Below, piece by piece: positions 1 through 9,575 of a stretch of DNA of 51,323 bases. Both the position numbers and the translations under genes were made by a program. Position 1 is the stretch's first letter. Every line of letters begins with the position of its first letter. The notes below the pieces were generated by a model. The model ran no database searches. It worked only from the letters and a program-made list of their open reading frames with translations, and was not told the DNA's origin. This stretch comes from Chara braunii (lineage: Eukaryota > Streptophyta > Charophyceae > Charales > Characeae): NCBI GenBank assembly GCA_003427395.1, contig BFEA01000032.1:3148651-3199973 (forward strand), given 5' to 3'.

Positions 1-9
1 AAGTCATCT

Positions 10-129
10 CCCAGATGTCTCTTCTCATCTCCTAACACCATCCTACCTACCTTACCCTATCCTCCTGTCCTTCCAGATGTCTCTTCTCCTCTCCTAACAC
101 CCTCCTAGCTTATCCTATCCTCCTGTCCA
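10..129. repeat. 65-bp tandem duplication
   Basis: Two adjacent copies start at about 10 and 75 with 'ccagatgtctcttctc', each followed by 'tctcctaacacc' and ending in 'tatcctcctgtcc'. The copies differ by a few substitutions and short gaps. The sequence is pyrimidine rich and no coding function is visible. Confidence 0.8.
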
Positions 130-1442
130 ATTCATGGTGCAACACAACTTTGAGACAATTCCACTCATCACAGCTGAAAAGAAGTGGAATGAGACCAGGA
201 GAGAAGAAGAATGAAGAAAAGGAGAAGAAGACATCGGATTGAACCAATGCCATCTCCCTCCTCCTCTCACCATCAACATCTGCATCACAAGGAAACTGAC
301 ATGTCCAACTGCAAGTAAATGCCCAATTTAAAATCACAATCAACTCTCCTGACCAGCGTTCATAGGGCGGCAAGGCAATTGGCAGAAACGGCAAAGCAAT
401 GATCACCACAGCACGCGAATCAACAATGCTGCAGTTTCTTTATCCCTCTTCTTGCCTCCCAACAAGAATTATAATTCTCTGCTCTCGCTGGTCTCCCTAC
501 CAGCGCACAGACAAACATACCATATGCCATATGGCACGTCCTTGCACAACATAAAGCCGAATTGTGCACTGCACAGCGCACCCACACAGGCCACCATACC
601 AAATATCCTGGCAGCGCACCTAAATAGATAAACAGGCACCTTAGCTTGCAATTTTTCCAGACATGTCAAACCTGAAAGGAAGGAGATGCGGTGCCTTTTT
701 CTATGTTTTTATGGGAATTTACTTGGTGCTTATGTCCTGAAATGACAAGTGTGCAAGCCTGCACCAATTGGTCACAAGGGCCCCACACTGAGCTGTTCTT
801 TCCACGTCAACTTTTTGTGCACGTTTCCTAAGCAACCAGCGCCAACCACACAATTCTAATGCAATTTCATGGCTACTGAAGAAGTCAATCTTGGTACTTA
901 CGTGGAGCGAATGTATAATCCCACTGATAACAGCGCTAGGACAAACTCCACCTGTCAAAAATTATAAAGGAAACACATCACAGCACCAGTGCCCACAACC
1001 AACAACAAGGGCTCAGAGAGACCCACTCGAGTTACCTGATTTGGACGCTTGCCCCCAGATATAGGAAACTGTTACGATTTGCAAGATACTCAAATATTTG
1101 CATTCGTCATCACACTGATTGAGATGAAATCACACTTGATTAGAAGCTTGCTGAAAATTCGAAATTGAACATGCTCACTTGGCTACTTCATATAACACAG
1201 AAATTTGTCTCAGCAAGGAATCAGCTTCAGTCGAAACAGGAAATGATCCAGTAGGCTGCCAGAACTGCCTGGCTATGCCCTACAGAGAACGCTGCTTCTC
1301 CTTTTTCCACTCCAGCAAATTTGCAGAGTGAAATTTTGATGAACTACAGCTGCCCGGCTTGTCATTTTTGGTGAGCTGGGTCCCAGCCTAGAGCTACAGA
1401 GCCTCTCTATTGCAAAGACCTAGAACTACAGGTCTGGAGGGG
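130..1442. other. No gene recognised
   Basis: Short open frames exist on the minus strand, but none shows a domain, a codon pattern or splice signals that I can support. The stretch is AT-moderate with no obvious repeat. It may be intron, decayed transposon or intergenic DNA. Confidence 0.5.
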
Positions 1443-1646
1443 CTTAAACCACAATGACAAGACTTAAGGCCCCTGCCATGCAAGATTTCTTCATGCCTCA
1501 CTCCTAGAATTTCGGAGGCTCTGGGCTAACAAAACCACAATGGCTGGTGGCGCCAGCCACAAAAGAAAAAAGTCTGCCGCTGGCGCTTCAGCAAAACCTG
1601 TCATGCAGTGCATCGCTGCCATTCCCGGGTGTACTGGTGGTTTAAG
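1443..1646. mobile_element. Short TIR element of the CTTAAACCACC family
   Basis: The left edge reads CTTAAACCAC and the right edge reads its inverse, ACTGGTGGTTTAAG, about 200 bp apart. The same ends occur at 21740/22601 and 29114/29232, which supports a nonautonomous (MITE-like) family. The interior holds a GGCGCC-centred palindrome near 1545. No coding capacity is seen. The flanking TTA/TAA could be a target-site duplication, which cannot be separated from the TIR by eye. Confidence 0.4.
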
Positions 1647-2399
1647 GGGTCCAGTGCTCGATGATGTTTGGCTTTCTCAGTATGCCGTTGGATCATCGTA
1701 CGCTTTAGCATAGATTGGTTATAGAGTCTTGTGAGGTTTGTCTTGTTATCTATAAGTCTGGGTATGCTATACTATGTTAAATTCTTATATAGAACCGGTG
1801 GTATTTAGACAATATCTTTGGTACGAATCCAGAGATATTTCCTCTTTACACCCGGGCCTGGCGGCGCTACACTGCACGCCAAGCTTTGCCAAACTGCCAG
1901 CGGCCCACTTTGTCTTTTTGGGCTGGCATCGCCAGCCAATGTGGTCTGGTAGCCCTGAGCCTCCCAAATTTTAGGAGTATGCGGTCATGTGGCTACAGAG
2001 GCAAGTTGCCACCTTCCTATGGACGGGCAATCACGAGCTCCCCAACCACCGACCACAGGGCTCAGGTGATGGTTGGAGGAGGGGGTGGCGGACTTGCACT
2101 TTGTGGTCAAGGGAGGTTTCCTCTACACCCAGGGTTAGAGGAGGGACATCCCTAGAAGCAAATGAACCTGTAGGAGTCCCAGTGGCAGCAACGCCAGGAC
2201 AACCAACAGTGTTTCAGGAGTGGTAAGGAAGGGCACATCATTCCCTTCTACCCACTGTGGAACCACCCAACACCGCAGCCACAGCAAGGGTAGCAACAGT
2301 CAAAAGGGAATGGCTATTAGAAATAGAGAAGAGGCACACACAGGAGAGAACCCTTCCCACTCATAAGCCAAGGTAGAGGTTGATGTAGCCACCAGCTTG
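1647..2399. other. No gene recognised; possible gag side of element A
   Basis: Overlapping short plus-strand frames are open here, but no zinc knuckle or capsid motif could be read in a single frame. Its place directly upstream of the protease remnant of element A makes a decayed gag or leader plausible. That is inference from position only. Confidence 0.3.
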
Positions 2400-2524
2400 G
2401 ATAGATGACTAGACGTTGCTTGTTGTGGGATCTCTTTGAGTGTTCTCCCCGACAAACATAGGCGAAGAACTGATCCCCTTTTCGCGAGGGCTAGTCTACG
2501 AAAAAAAAAGACACCAGACTTCGT

Positions 2525-2850
2525 GATGGAAGACGTAGAGGTTTGTAAGAGGAGAATAGGCGCTGTGATAGATGGCGGGGCCACCTGGAGTAATATCTCC
2601 CAAAGAGCAATCAAAATGCCCCTAGACATGAACTAGAAGAGTCAGTAGTCCCTAGAATGACTCGAATGAGCGTGGGGTAGTACTCAGAGGCAGTGAAGGC
2701 ATACTTACAGTTGGAGGATGGAGAAAAAATACAGAGAGTGTTGCACTCTTTGACCTTCCTGTGGAAGATGACATACCCCTGGTTATGGTTCTACGCATGG
2801 ATGCGGGAATGACAGCGAAAGCAGATGTGAGGATGGGAGAAGTTGGTTGC
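2525..2850 (+). pseudogene. Retropepsin-like protease remnant of element A
   Basis: The translated motif VIDGGATWSNIS matches the active-site loop of Ty3/gypsy aspartic proteases (normally D-S/T-G-A-T-x-N-F/I). About 70 codons later, in another frame, VEDDIPLVMVLRMDAG recalls the conserved C-terminal block that usually reads 'dvLLGMDWL'. The protease would release Gag and Pol products in the particle. Frameshifts between the two blocks make this a pseudogene. The second active-site residue is G instead of S or T. Confidence 0.55.
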
Positions 2851-3618
2851 TGCTTTGCCCATCCAAGAAGAACAGGACAAGAAGAAAAAAAAAACGCCAT
2901 GGGCATTCCTAGGACGACCAGAGGTGGCAGTCAGGACGACACTGGTTGGAGCTGGGGCGGGTCAGCTACCCTGTAACCTAACAGGTCAGGGGTGTGAGGC
3001 CTGGAAGAGACCTGGCAGGGAACAAGACAGCTTCGGTGGGTTTTGGTTTCATCGGTTAGGTAATTCTTGGGTTTCCGGGTATTCAGATGACATTTGTGGA
3101 TTGTAGAATGCTTTTAACTATCTCAGAACAATCAGTAGCTTTCTCTTCATCCCCCATGAGTACTCAGTGGTATTCTCATGAACATTTATGCCATTCTCAG
3201 CCAAAGTCAAGTAATGGCCCCGGTATCTCATTTGTTTTGTATATATCTCATATGGGATGCTGAGCCTGGTTCCCAGCGTGTGCTGCTCCCCACAAATAGA
3301 TTGGAGCACTGCCACACCCTGCCTTCCCCCCAAAAAACGTTGTCCTTCTCTGTGTTGTATGAGCACACCCACGTTGTCTAGATACATGGTTAAGAACAAG
3401 TTAGTAGATCAGGTCTACCTGGTGTATGTAAAACCTGAGAAGAGGTAGAAAGCAAAGGACGGGAAGCCAAGAGAAGAAACAGAGTCACTGTCAACCCAAG
3501 TCAAGAAGTTGTTAAGAGAAAATTGCAAATGTGCAAGAGGAACCAAGGGGAATAGTAGAGATGAGAGTCTGATGCGCCTCCATATTGAGACAGAGCCAAG
3601 CCGCAGTAGGTACTCAAC

Positions 3619-3822
3619 TCACCGGGCCTGATTTTTCTCCTCGAACTTCTCTTTCAAGGCCCTAAAGAACGTCCGTATATCCGTCTGTCGCGAATATGCC
3701 ACCATGGTTTCGCAACCCGCACTTCTCTTTAGAGACAAAGCAAAGTTTGTGGCATCTCCCCCTAGGAACGAGCTCGCCATCAACACCTTGTCAAAGTGGG
3801 GGATTAAGATGGCACGGCACAA
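3619..3822 (-). pseudogene. Antisense gag fragment inside element A
   Basis: A 67-codon minus-strand frame contains 'MASSFLGGDATNFALSL' and ends in 'FRALKEKFEEKNQAR'. This is the style of Ty3/gypsy gag capsid: LxGxA followed by a hydrophobic helix and a KxxFxD/E-x-xxAR end. It lies between two plus-strand pol pieces of element A (LHIETEP... before, IQGLVDKGW after), so it was inserted or rearranged into pol. It is a fragment with no role of its own. Confidence 0.5.
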
Positions 3823-4015
3823 ACCAACTAGAGTTAAGGAAGTAGATTCAGGGGTTAGTAGATAAGGGGTGGATTAAGCCCAGTTCATCGCTCTATGGGT
3901 CGCCTGTTTTGTTTGTACCTAAGAGAGAAGGGGAACTTTGACTATGTACAGTTATAAGGTCTAAATGTGATACCAGTGAACAATGCAGAACAGTTACCCC
4001 TCCTATATGAACTGG

Positions 4016-4095
4016 TAGATAGGTTCTCTAAGATAGATTTTTTGGCGTTAGGATATAGATAGGTTCTCTAAGATATATTTTTTGGAGTTAGGATG
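4016..4095 (+). repeat. 39-bp tandem duplication in RT of element A
   Basis: The block 'gataggttctctaagata' followed by an ATTTTTTGG stretch and GTTAGGAT is repeated back to back with three substitutions. It interrupts the FSKID block of the RT. Confidence 0.8.
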
Positions 4096-4199
4096 CAATG
4101 ACCCTACCATCAAATTGCAATGACCCTCGAAGATCAGCACAAGACCGTATTTAGAACTAGATATGGTCGCTACGAGTTCAATGTGATGTCCGACTAACA

Positions 4200-4313
4200 C
4201 CCATGCCACTCCTCCAGTGCTGCATGGACCCCATGCTTAGAGACTCGCTTACCAACGCCCCTGCTACTTCTCCGGTGCTGCATGGACCCCATGCTTAGAG
4301 ACTCGCTTACCAA
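4200..4313 (+). repeat. 57-bp tandem duplication in element A
   Basis: Both copies contain 'tgctgcatggaccccatgct' followed by the same TAGAGACTCGCTTACCAA. They differ at a few bases upstream of the shared core. Confidence 0.85.
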
Positions 4314-4319
4314 GGTGAA

Positions 4320-4530
4320 GTCCATTGTGGCCCGTTTGGGAGGGCTGCACTTCAGGGGGCTACTTCTGAGGCCAATAAGGCCAAGAAACAGTAGACCGAC
4401 TAGGCTGTTACAACAGGATTGGATCACATATTTAAAGGCTTGGAGGAGAGGTTCGCCGATTCAGAGAGAGCCAAGAAAGTTGCTGCACAGCTTATGAGGA
4501 TAAGCCAGTCACAATGGTAGGGATCCCTCT
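4320..4530 (+). pseudogene. Sense gag fragment inside RT of element A
   Basis: One plus-strand frame reads LDHIFKGLEERFADSERAKK followed by VAAQLMRISQSQW. This resembles the helical C-terminal capsid region of Ty3/gypsy gag (ERFAD-x-ERA-x-KAA-x-x-L-x-x-x-x-Q). It interrupts the RT between its fingers/palm part and the YLDD block. It is short, frameshifted relative to its surroundings and non-functional. Confidence 0.5.
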
Positions 4531-4630
4531 CCAAGCTCCTCTCCAAGCTCTATGCAGTTTGGGAAAGACTAACCTCTTCCCCTGGGTTATCGTTGCCAAG
4601 TATATTTAGATGACCTTCTAGTTCTCAGTA

Positions 4631-4917
4631 AGACCTTAGAAGAATACGAGGAGCACCTATTCAAGGTCATGACTAAGCTTAGAGAAAACAAGTTCAGGTG
4701 AATCCAAAGAAGTGTGAGTGGCTGAAGAGTTGTGTGCTGTACCTCCGTCATGTCCTAGATGGAGATGGGGTGGAAGCAAATTTAGATGGCAGACCTTAGA
4801 AGAATACGACGAGCACCTATGCAAGGTCCTCACTAAGCGTGGAGAAAACAAATTCACGGTCAATCCAAAGAAGTGTGAGAGGGTGAAGAGTCGTGTGTTG
4901 TATGTCGGTCATGGGGT
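4631..4917 (+). repeat. Divergent ~165-bp tandem duplication across the RT thumb of element A
   Basis: The coding block TLEEYEEHLFKV...NPKKCEW is repeated as TLEEYDEHLCKV...NPKKCERV about 165 bp downstream. The copies differ at roughly one base in eight, so the duplication is not recent or was a gene-conversion patchwork. Confidence 0.8.
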
Positions 4918-5089
4918 ATCGTCAGAACCAGGCCCCAAAGATAGTAAGATTGTAACCATTAGAGATAGGTCGAAGCCCAAGAACCTCACAAAGTTGTGCT
5001 CATTCCTACGACTGGCGAACTGTTATAGAAACTCGTTAGAAACTTCACTACACACAAAGTTCGCAAGCTGCTAAAGAATGAAGCCTTAG

Positions 5090-6690
5090 GAACGTGGCAA
5101 CATCAACTCCTAGGAAGACACTTCAAAGTCTACTCAGATCATGAAACCCCATGCTGGTTAAAGATGCAGGTCCAAATGTTTACGAATATCACTAAAGATC
5201 ACTAGATGGGTTAGAAAGATAGACGAATTTGACTCTGACTCGAAACCAGTTAAAGGGAAGTACAATGTCACCGCTGATGCACTACCAAGAAGAGAAGATT
5301 TCTTTGGAAGCATTACCACCTACATGGATGCAAGAAGGAACCTGCAACAGAAGATTAGAGATGCCAACAAAATACACCCCATCTATATAAGGACATTATA
5401 GCACAAGGGAGAAGCCGCATGAATGGCCTGAGTATATGGTCGTCGACGGATTGTTGTTCCTCACCGCCAATGGTAAAGACAGACTATGTATCCCCGCTAG
5501 TGAAGAAATCGAGAGCATCATAGGCAAAGCTCAGGAAACAGAGGGATATTTCGATTGAAGGAAGACCTATGCTAGCTTACTGCGTTCCTGCACATGGCCA
5601 GGAATGAGATCTGGATGCATTAGATAAGTAGCCGAGTGTGAAGTATGCCAAAGGTAGAAGAGTATGATACAGGCCCCACCAGGACTGCTAAGACCATTAC
5701 CTATGTCCTCTAAGCCTGCAGCATCAATATCAACAGACTTTATGGGCACTACAGTCAAAAACAGAAATGAGCCAAGTTATGGTCATTGTAGACAGGTTGA
5801 GCAAATATGCACAATTTTGTTCCTTTTGCCAGTAGAAGCCAGAACAAGCTAAGTAATCCGTAAGTTCTTCACGCACTGGGGCGAGGATAACGGACATTCG
5901 GCAACAACTCATGACAATGTATGGATCACATTTGACCATGTTTTCAGTCAAACACCCCAAGACTAATGGTAAAACAGAACAGATGAACAAGTTGCTGTAG
6001 CAAACCCGGCGCACGTATATTAGACCGGATCAAATAGACTAGGAGGAATACCTGCCAAAGATAGCCAATGTGTACAGTAACCTATTACACGTGTCCAATA
6101 GCAGGACACCCAATGAGTTGCATATCAGACTTACAGACTCTACGAATCCTGATCAGATTCAAAGGGCTACCGCCCGACAGTCGTGAGTTTGTGCTGAAGT
6201 ATGATAAAGACCTACAGACAATAACCAAAAACACTAGACACACCCAGTTGAGATGGTAGAGCAAGCTAATAAGCATCACAGACCTTCATGGTTCGCAAGA
6301 GGCGATCTAGTATGGGTGAAGTCTAATGAATTTGCGCCTGAAGAAGGGAGTTCTCAGAAACTGCTACGGGCATACAGAGGACCATCAGAAGTTCTTGATG
6401 TCAAAGGAGATGCTGACGGACCGTCCTACATAGTAGATGACAACTAGATGTCCATTTACACCTACACGCTTATCAGTCTTCCATGCCTCAAAGTCATTGC
6501 CTGTTAACTCGGGAACGTCCTTTCCTTCACGCAGATCAACAATTCCGCCTGACACGGATGGCAGCCACAACATTGATCGCATAGTGGATCAGGCTGAACT
6601 TCAAACCAATAGGATCGTCAGGCGACCCAGTCAACAGCTCAAGAGTAAAATGGCAGTACCAAGACCTGGAAGAGGATAGGTGGTTCCCCA
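5090..6690 (+). pseudogene. RNase H end and integrase remnant of element A
   Basis: Fragments can be followed in order: HFKVYSDHETP (RNase H end, 5125), the integrase zinc-finger C-x2-C side AECEVCQR (5630), SISTDFMGT (first catalytic D, 5725), KHPKTNGKTEQMNKLL (region of the third catalytic acid, 5950), and the GPY/F-like block HHRPSWFARGDLVWVKSNEF through LRAYRGPSEVLDV (6265-6400). Integrase would join the cDNA to host DNA. Many stops (for example after YVDDN at 6447) show it is dead. Confidence 0.75.
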
Positions 6691-6745
6691 AGAAACAACT
6701 CCATGACACTGCACCCTGTGTTGTCTCAAATTACTAACAAGCACG
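6560..6745 (+). pseudogene. Chromodomain remnant of element A
   Basis: After the GPY/F block one frame reads HNIDRIVDQ, and after a frame change KWQYQDLEEDRWFPKKQLHD. This is the V-K-W-x-x-x-x-x-x-x-x-W core of a retrotransposon chromodomain, which in chromoviruses targets integration to marked chromatin. The aromatic residues W and Y are present, but the frame is broken. Confidence 0.5.
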
Positions 6746-6929
6746 TAGGGGAATACGTCAGTTTGATAGGTAAAAGAATGATTTTTCTTGAAGCACCTCA
6801 AAATTGGGCCGGCGGGAGTATAAGGATTCATGCATCTCACAGTCTGGTTCCGGTACCAAGTCCCAATTTAACCCTGTACTATAGACCCCTCGATAAGCTG
6901 CATCAGAAAGATTCCCGGACGCACCGCTG

Positions 6930-7440
6930 GCCGTACAAAACGAGGTAGCCAAATTGCAGACTGTGAAACCTATGCTTTTCTGAGTTTTTGCCACTGTTCT
7001 GTGCTTGCAGGTTTCCTGCTGCCTAAGTCCATGTGTGAGTGTGCAAATTGGTGTGTGTTGAGGCCTACGGGCCTGGTACGAACCCTGTGCCATGCCTGGA
7101 CTTTTGCAACGTGCAGCTTAGAGGGGAAAGTAGGCAGCAGCCAAAATCAAGTAGCAGCTGGCAGCAGGCAGAAAAGGAGAACAAGGTAGTACTTTTGGGG
7201 TAGGACGAAGTAATGTCTAGAAGTCTGGTAGGTCTGGGGGTGGGTACCGGCCTGAAAGTGCCAAAGTCTAGGGTCTGGAGGGGAGACACCAGACTGCAAT
7301 GACGTTCCTGCCAAAAAGGAAGGGAACTGGTAGGCCCTGGAGCCCGCCACTGTTATCTAGAGTGAAAGCAGCCCCAAATACAGGAATGACGATGGGAAAA
7401 GATGGTAGTAGGCTACTAGTTATGGTTGTATGATTGGAAT
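6930..7440. repeat. LTR-like or repeat-derived sequence
   Basis: This block has no coding pattern. Pieces of it ('ttctgagttttt', 'tgtgtgagtgtgc', 'ggtgggtaccgg', 'gtctagggtctggagg') recur in the same order in 8715-9150. The two blocks may be diverged LTRs or relics of one noncoding repeat. Ends could not be defined. Confidence 0.3.
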
Positions 7441-7468
7441 CGTGGTAGATTTTTTATTTTATTTTCTT

Positions 7469-7567
7469 TGGGACCATTTCTCGGTTTCTTGCGTGTCATC
7501 CTTGCACAGGGGCCATGCTAATCCTCTCTGTATCTTTCCAATTTTAATGGACAGTAGAATTTGTCCT
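7469..7567 (-). ncRNA. U6 snRNA-derived sequence (minus copy of a head-to-head pair)
   Basis: Read on the minus strand, the sequence holds AAAATTGGAA, AGATTAGCATGGCCCCTG (as GGATTAGCATGGCCCCTG), CAAGGATGACACGCA and CGAGAAATGGTCC in order. These are diagnostic for U6 spliceosomal RNA, including the ATTAGCATG and catalytic-region equivalents. The ACAGAGA box is ACAGAGAGG instead of ACAGAGAAG. The 5' stem-loop is replaced by a different GGACA...TGTCC hairpin. No upstream USE/TATA promoter is possible because the other copy abuts it. It is probably a pseudogene. Confidence 0.8.
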
Positions 7568-7656
7568 CCAGTACATCCACTGGAATTGGAACACTACAGA
7601 GAAGATTACTGTGCGGCAGTGTGGCCCCTGTGCAACAGGCATAAATCGAGAAATGG
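7560..7656 (+). ncRNA. U6 snRNA-derived sequence (plus copy of a head-to-head pair)
   Basis: The plus strand reads GTCCTCC..GTACATCC, AATTGGAACACTACAGAGAAG, ATTACTGTG, TGGCCCCTGTGCAA and AAATCGAGAAATGG. This is a U6-like order with an intact ACAGAGAAG core, but with an insertion inside ATTAGCATG and a loss in GATGACACGC. Its 5' end meets the 5' end of the minus copy at about 7560-7567. The damage in conserved positions argues for a pseudogene. Confidence 0.7.
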
Positions 7657-7659
7657 TTG

Positions 7660-8038
7660 AAATAATGAAATTGTTTATTAAGAAAAGAACTTCGTCATTT
7701 TTTTTATTTGTGCAAAAAGGAGTGAGTGACTCGTGGTGAAGTCCATACTCAGGACCGTCAGAGACCATCAGAGTTTTGGCGAACCTCCATCAAAGACTCA
7801 GAATTTTCATGAATATTCATGGATGACTGACATTCTCCTCACCTCCCCATCAGTCAGTTGGAGAAAGCCAACCAAATACTTGCTGGCTGGACTCCGTCTT
7901 TTCACCCACATCTTTCATCTGCTCTTCCGTTTTACGCTCAACTTAAGTGATGTTGTGATCCTGGCCTATTTCAAAGTACACCATCAGAAAGTACAATGCC
8001 GTCCAATTGCAAAAAGAAATGAATGAACTTGAGAGGAG
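7660..8038. other. No gene recognised
   Basis: A 14-bp perfect palindrome (CATGAATATTCATG) lies near 7809. Otherwise there is no coding pattern, repeat end or RNA signature that I can support. Confidence 0.4.
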
Positions 8039-8180
8039 AGAGAGGGAAAGAAGAAGAAGAAGAAAGAAAGAAGAAGAAGAAAGAAAGAAGAAGAAGAAAG
8101 AAAGAAGAAGAAGAAGAAGAAGAAAGAAAGAAGAAGAAGAAAGAAAGAAGAAGAAGAAGAAGAAAGAAAGAAGAAGAAGA
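8039..8180. repeat. GAA/GAAAGAAA-type microsatellite
   Basis: A purine-only tract of AGAAGAAGAA and AGAAAGAAAG blocks in alternation. It creates spurious long frames in several phases on both strands, rich in Glu/Lys or Phe/Leu/Ser, which should not be taken as genes. Confidence 0.95.
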
Positions 8181-8268
8181 TGATGTACACCAGCATAGAC
8201 CAATGATAATGCTCTTCTTCTTCGCCAACCACTCTTCCTCATACAAGAAATAATAATATTAATGTTGA

Positions 8269-8690
8269 ATGGCTGAACCAGAATCAATGCCCAAATCCCT
8301 CTTCTACTGCAGGTATCACATGAGGTCCACCATAGCCATGGCCACCCTTCTTCCTCCCTCCTCCAAGGCCAAGGCTATGGAGGACTACCAGGGCATCGCA
8401 CTGCTGTGCAAAGGACAACACAAAGCAGCTATGGCTGCTCTATCTCAGGCCGCCATGCCTGACTTTGCCTCGAAGCTTCTTGGTGTAGCTCTTGTCTTCC
8501 TGCTGCAGCGCCCACCAAGGTGATGAACATTGCAACCACCATAGCCAGGTAAGTACCTCTGGCGCTCCCCCTTCCTAGTCCTGGTCTTCTTCCTCCTCCT
8601 GCTCTTTCCCCAGCAGCGCAGCTCTGCTAGCGCTGCTCCAGCCAGCGCTCCAACCAGTGTGTCGCCAAACTTGCAAGGGGGGTAGTGTAA
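8269..8690 (+). other. Possible exon-intron remnant, unresolved
   Basis: An 84-codon plus-strand frame starts at 8269 and is rich in Ala and Leu. Downstream, AG|GTAAGT at about 8549 and a pyrimidine tract ending CTCTTTCCCCAG at about 8616 form a good donor-acceptor pair for a 68-bp intron. The frame stops at 8523, before the donor, so no spliced protein follows. It may be a decayed gene or the 3' internal region of an LTR element, because a G-rich tract and a TG-starting block follow at once. Confidence 0.25.
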
Positions 8691-9300
8691 TGACCTGCCA
8701 AACAAGGACTGAGACACACAGCTGATTTCTGAGTTTTGCTCATGGAACGTATGCATTGCTGAGTTTCCCGCTTGTTGCTGAGTTTTCTAAGTCTGTGTGG
8801 GTGCGTGCTTGCTGGTCTGCATGCCTGTCGGAGTGCTTGTCGGCTTGTGTGTGTGACCCGCAAGGGCACTTGGTTTTTCGGGAGGTACTTTCCTGTGGAC
8901 ATGACATTGAAGGTTGCAGCGGGGAAAACACTCAAGTGGCGGGGAAAGAGGCCCGCAACAGCAGCGGAAAACACTGAAGTAGCAGGTATGCCGGTACAAC
9001 ACCAAGTAGAGGTAGATGTGCCGGGTACTCTAGGCCGAGTAGAAGAAGACAAAAGTTGGCGTTTTTAGAGGCCCAGTAGTTGTAGGCTAGGTCTAGGTGG
9101 GTACCAGTCCAACCAGTCTGAGTCTAGGGCCTGTACGGGCAATATCAGCGTCAGCAATGATGTTTCCCTCCGAAAGGGAGGAGGTACCGGTTGCTTGGAG
9201 GCCGCGCGGCCTAGGAAGTCACTCACCAAGAGGCAAGCAGGCTGCTATAGAGCGAGGTCCCTTCAAGCGAGTAACTCATTCCGAGTCCCCAACGAACGCA
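8691..9300. repeat. Candidate LTR
   Basis: A purine-rich run (AAGGGGGGTAG) directly precedes TGTAATGACC, the usual arrangement of polypurine tract and LTR 5' edge. Parts of the block resemble 6930-7400. No matching second LTR or CA-end could be fixed by eye, so the boundaries are tentative. Confidence 0.3.
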
Positions 9301-9389
9301 TCAGAAGTGGACATAGCAAAGAGATTTCGTAAGAACTCAGTAGCAGTGAGTTTTGCAAAGACTTTTGGTACAACATTAGAGGCTATTTA

Positions 9390-9575
9390 TTACTCGTATG
9401 CTTTAACAACGCGAGGTGCGCTGCGCAGCAGTTCCTTCTTTGAGATCCAATAGAGATCGTCTAACGGGTGATACATGAAGTGAATCTGATACTGTCTGTT
9501 ACGTCCCTTCCCTATGTGTTTTGATTCTACCGATCTCGTGACTGCAATTGATTGCACAAGGAATCGTGCCTTCAC
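9390..9575 (-). pseudogene. Chromodomain of element B
   Basis: The minus-strand frame contains GKGRNRQYQIHFMYHPLDDL followed by YWISKKELLRSAP. This follows the chromodomain pattern (basic loop, Y-x-I/V-x-W/F-x-x-x-x-x-D-x-x-W). A frame change separates it from the preceding integrase part (HEIGRIKTHREG). Chromodomains at the C terminus of integrase guide integration to modified chromatin. The W of VKW is F here. Confidence 0.6.

Larger units (their letters stand above)
3575..5085 (+). pseudogene. Reverse transcriptase remnant of element A
   Basis: Typical Ty3/gypsy RT blocks can be read in succession: DKGWIKPSSSLYGSPVLFVPK near 3858-3920, NNAEQLPLLYELVDRFSKID near 3975-4040, HQIAMTLEDQHKTVFRTRYG near 4110-4165, and the catalytic YLDDLLVLSKTLEEYEEHL near 4598. 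The thumb/connection part VNPKKCERVKSRVLYVGHG lies near 4860. Between the MSD of block 4 and YLDD lies foreign gag-like sequence. Several stops and frame changes rule out function. The spacing without the insertions matches a normal RT. Confidence 0.8.
2400..6750 (+). mobile_element. Ty3/gypsy chromovirus, decayed (element A)
   Basis: On the plus strand, fragments of aspartic protease, reverse transcriptase, RNase H side, integrase and chromodomain occur in the pol order of Ty3/gypsy chromoviruses (PR-RT-RH-IN-CHD). Every domain is broken by stops and frameshifts, so the copy is old and inactive. The RT region contains three local tandem duplications and two inserted gag-like pieces. LTRs could not be delimited. 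The sequence at 6930-7400 resembles the LTR-like block near 8690 and may be LTR-derived. Confidence 0.8.

Noticed and set aside
7562-7656. Functional U6 gene
   Set aside because: ATTAGCATG is split by an insertion, part of GATGACACGC is lost, and no pol III upstream elements are present.
7943-8287. Overlapping Phe/Leu- and Lys/Glu-rich frames of up to 114 codons
   Set aside because: They are produced by the purine microsatellite at 8039-8180 in all phases.
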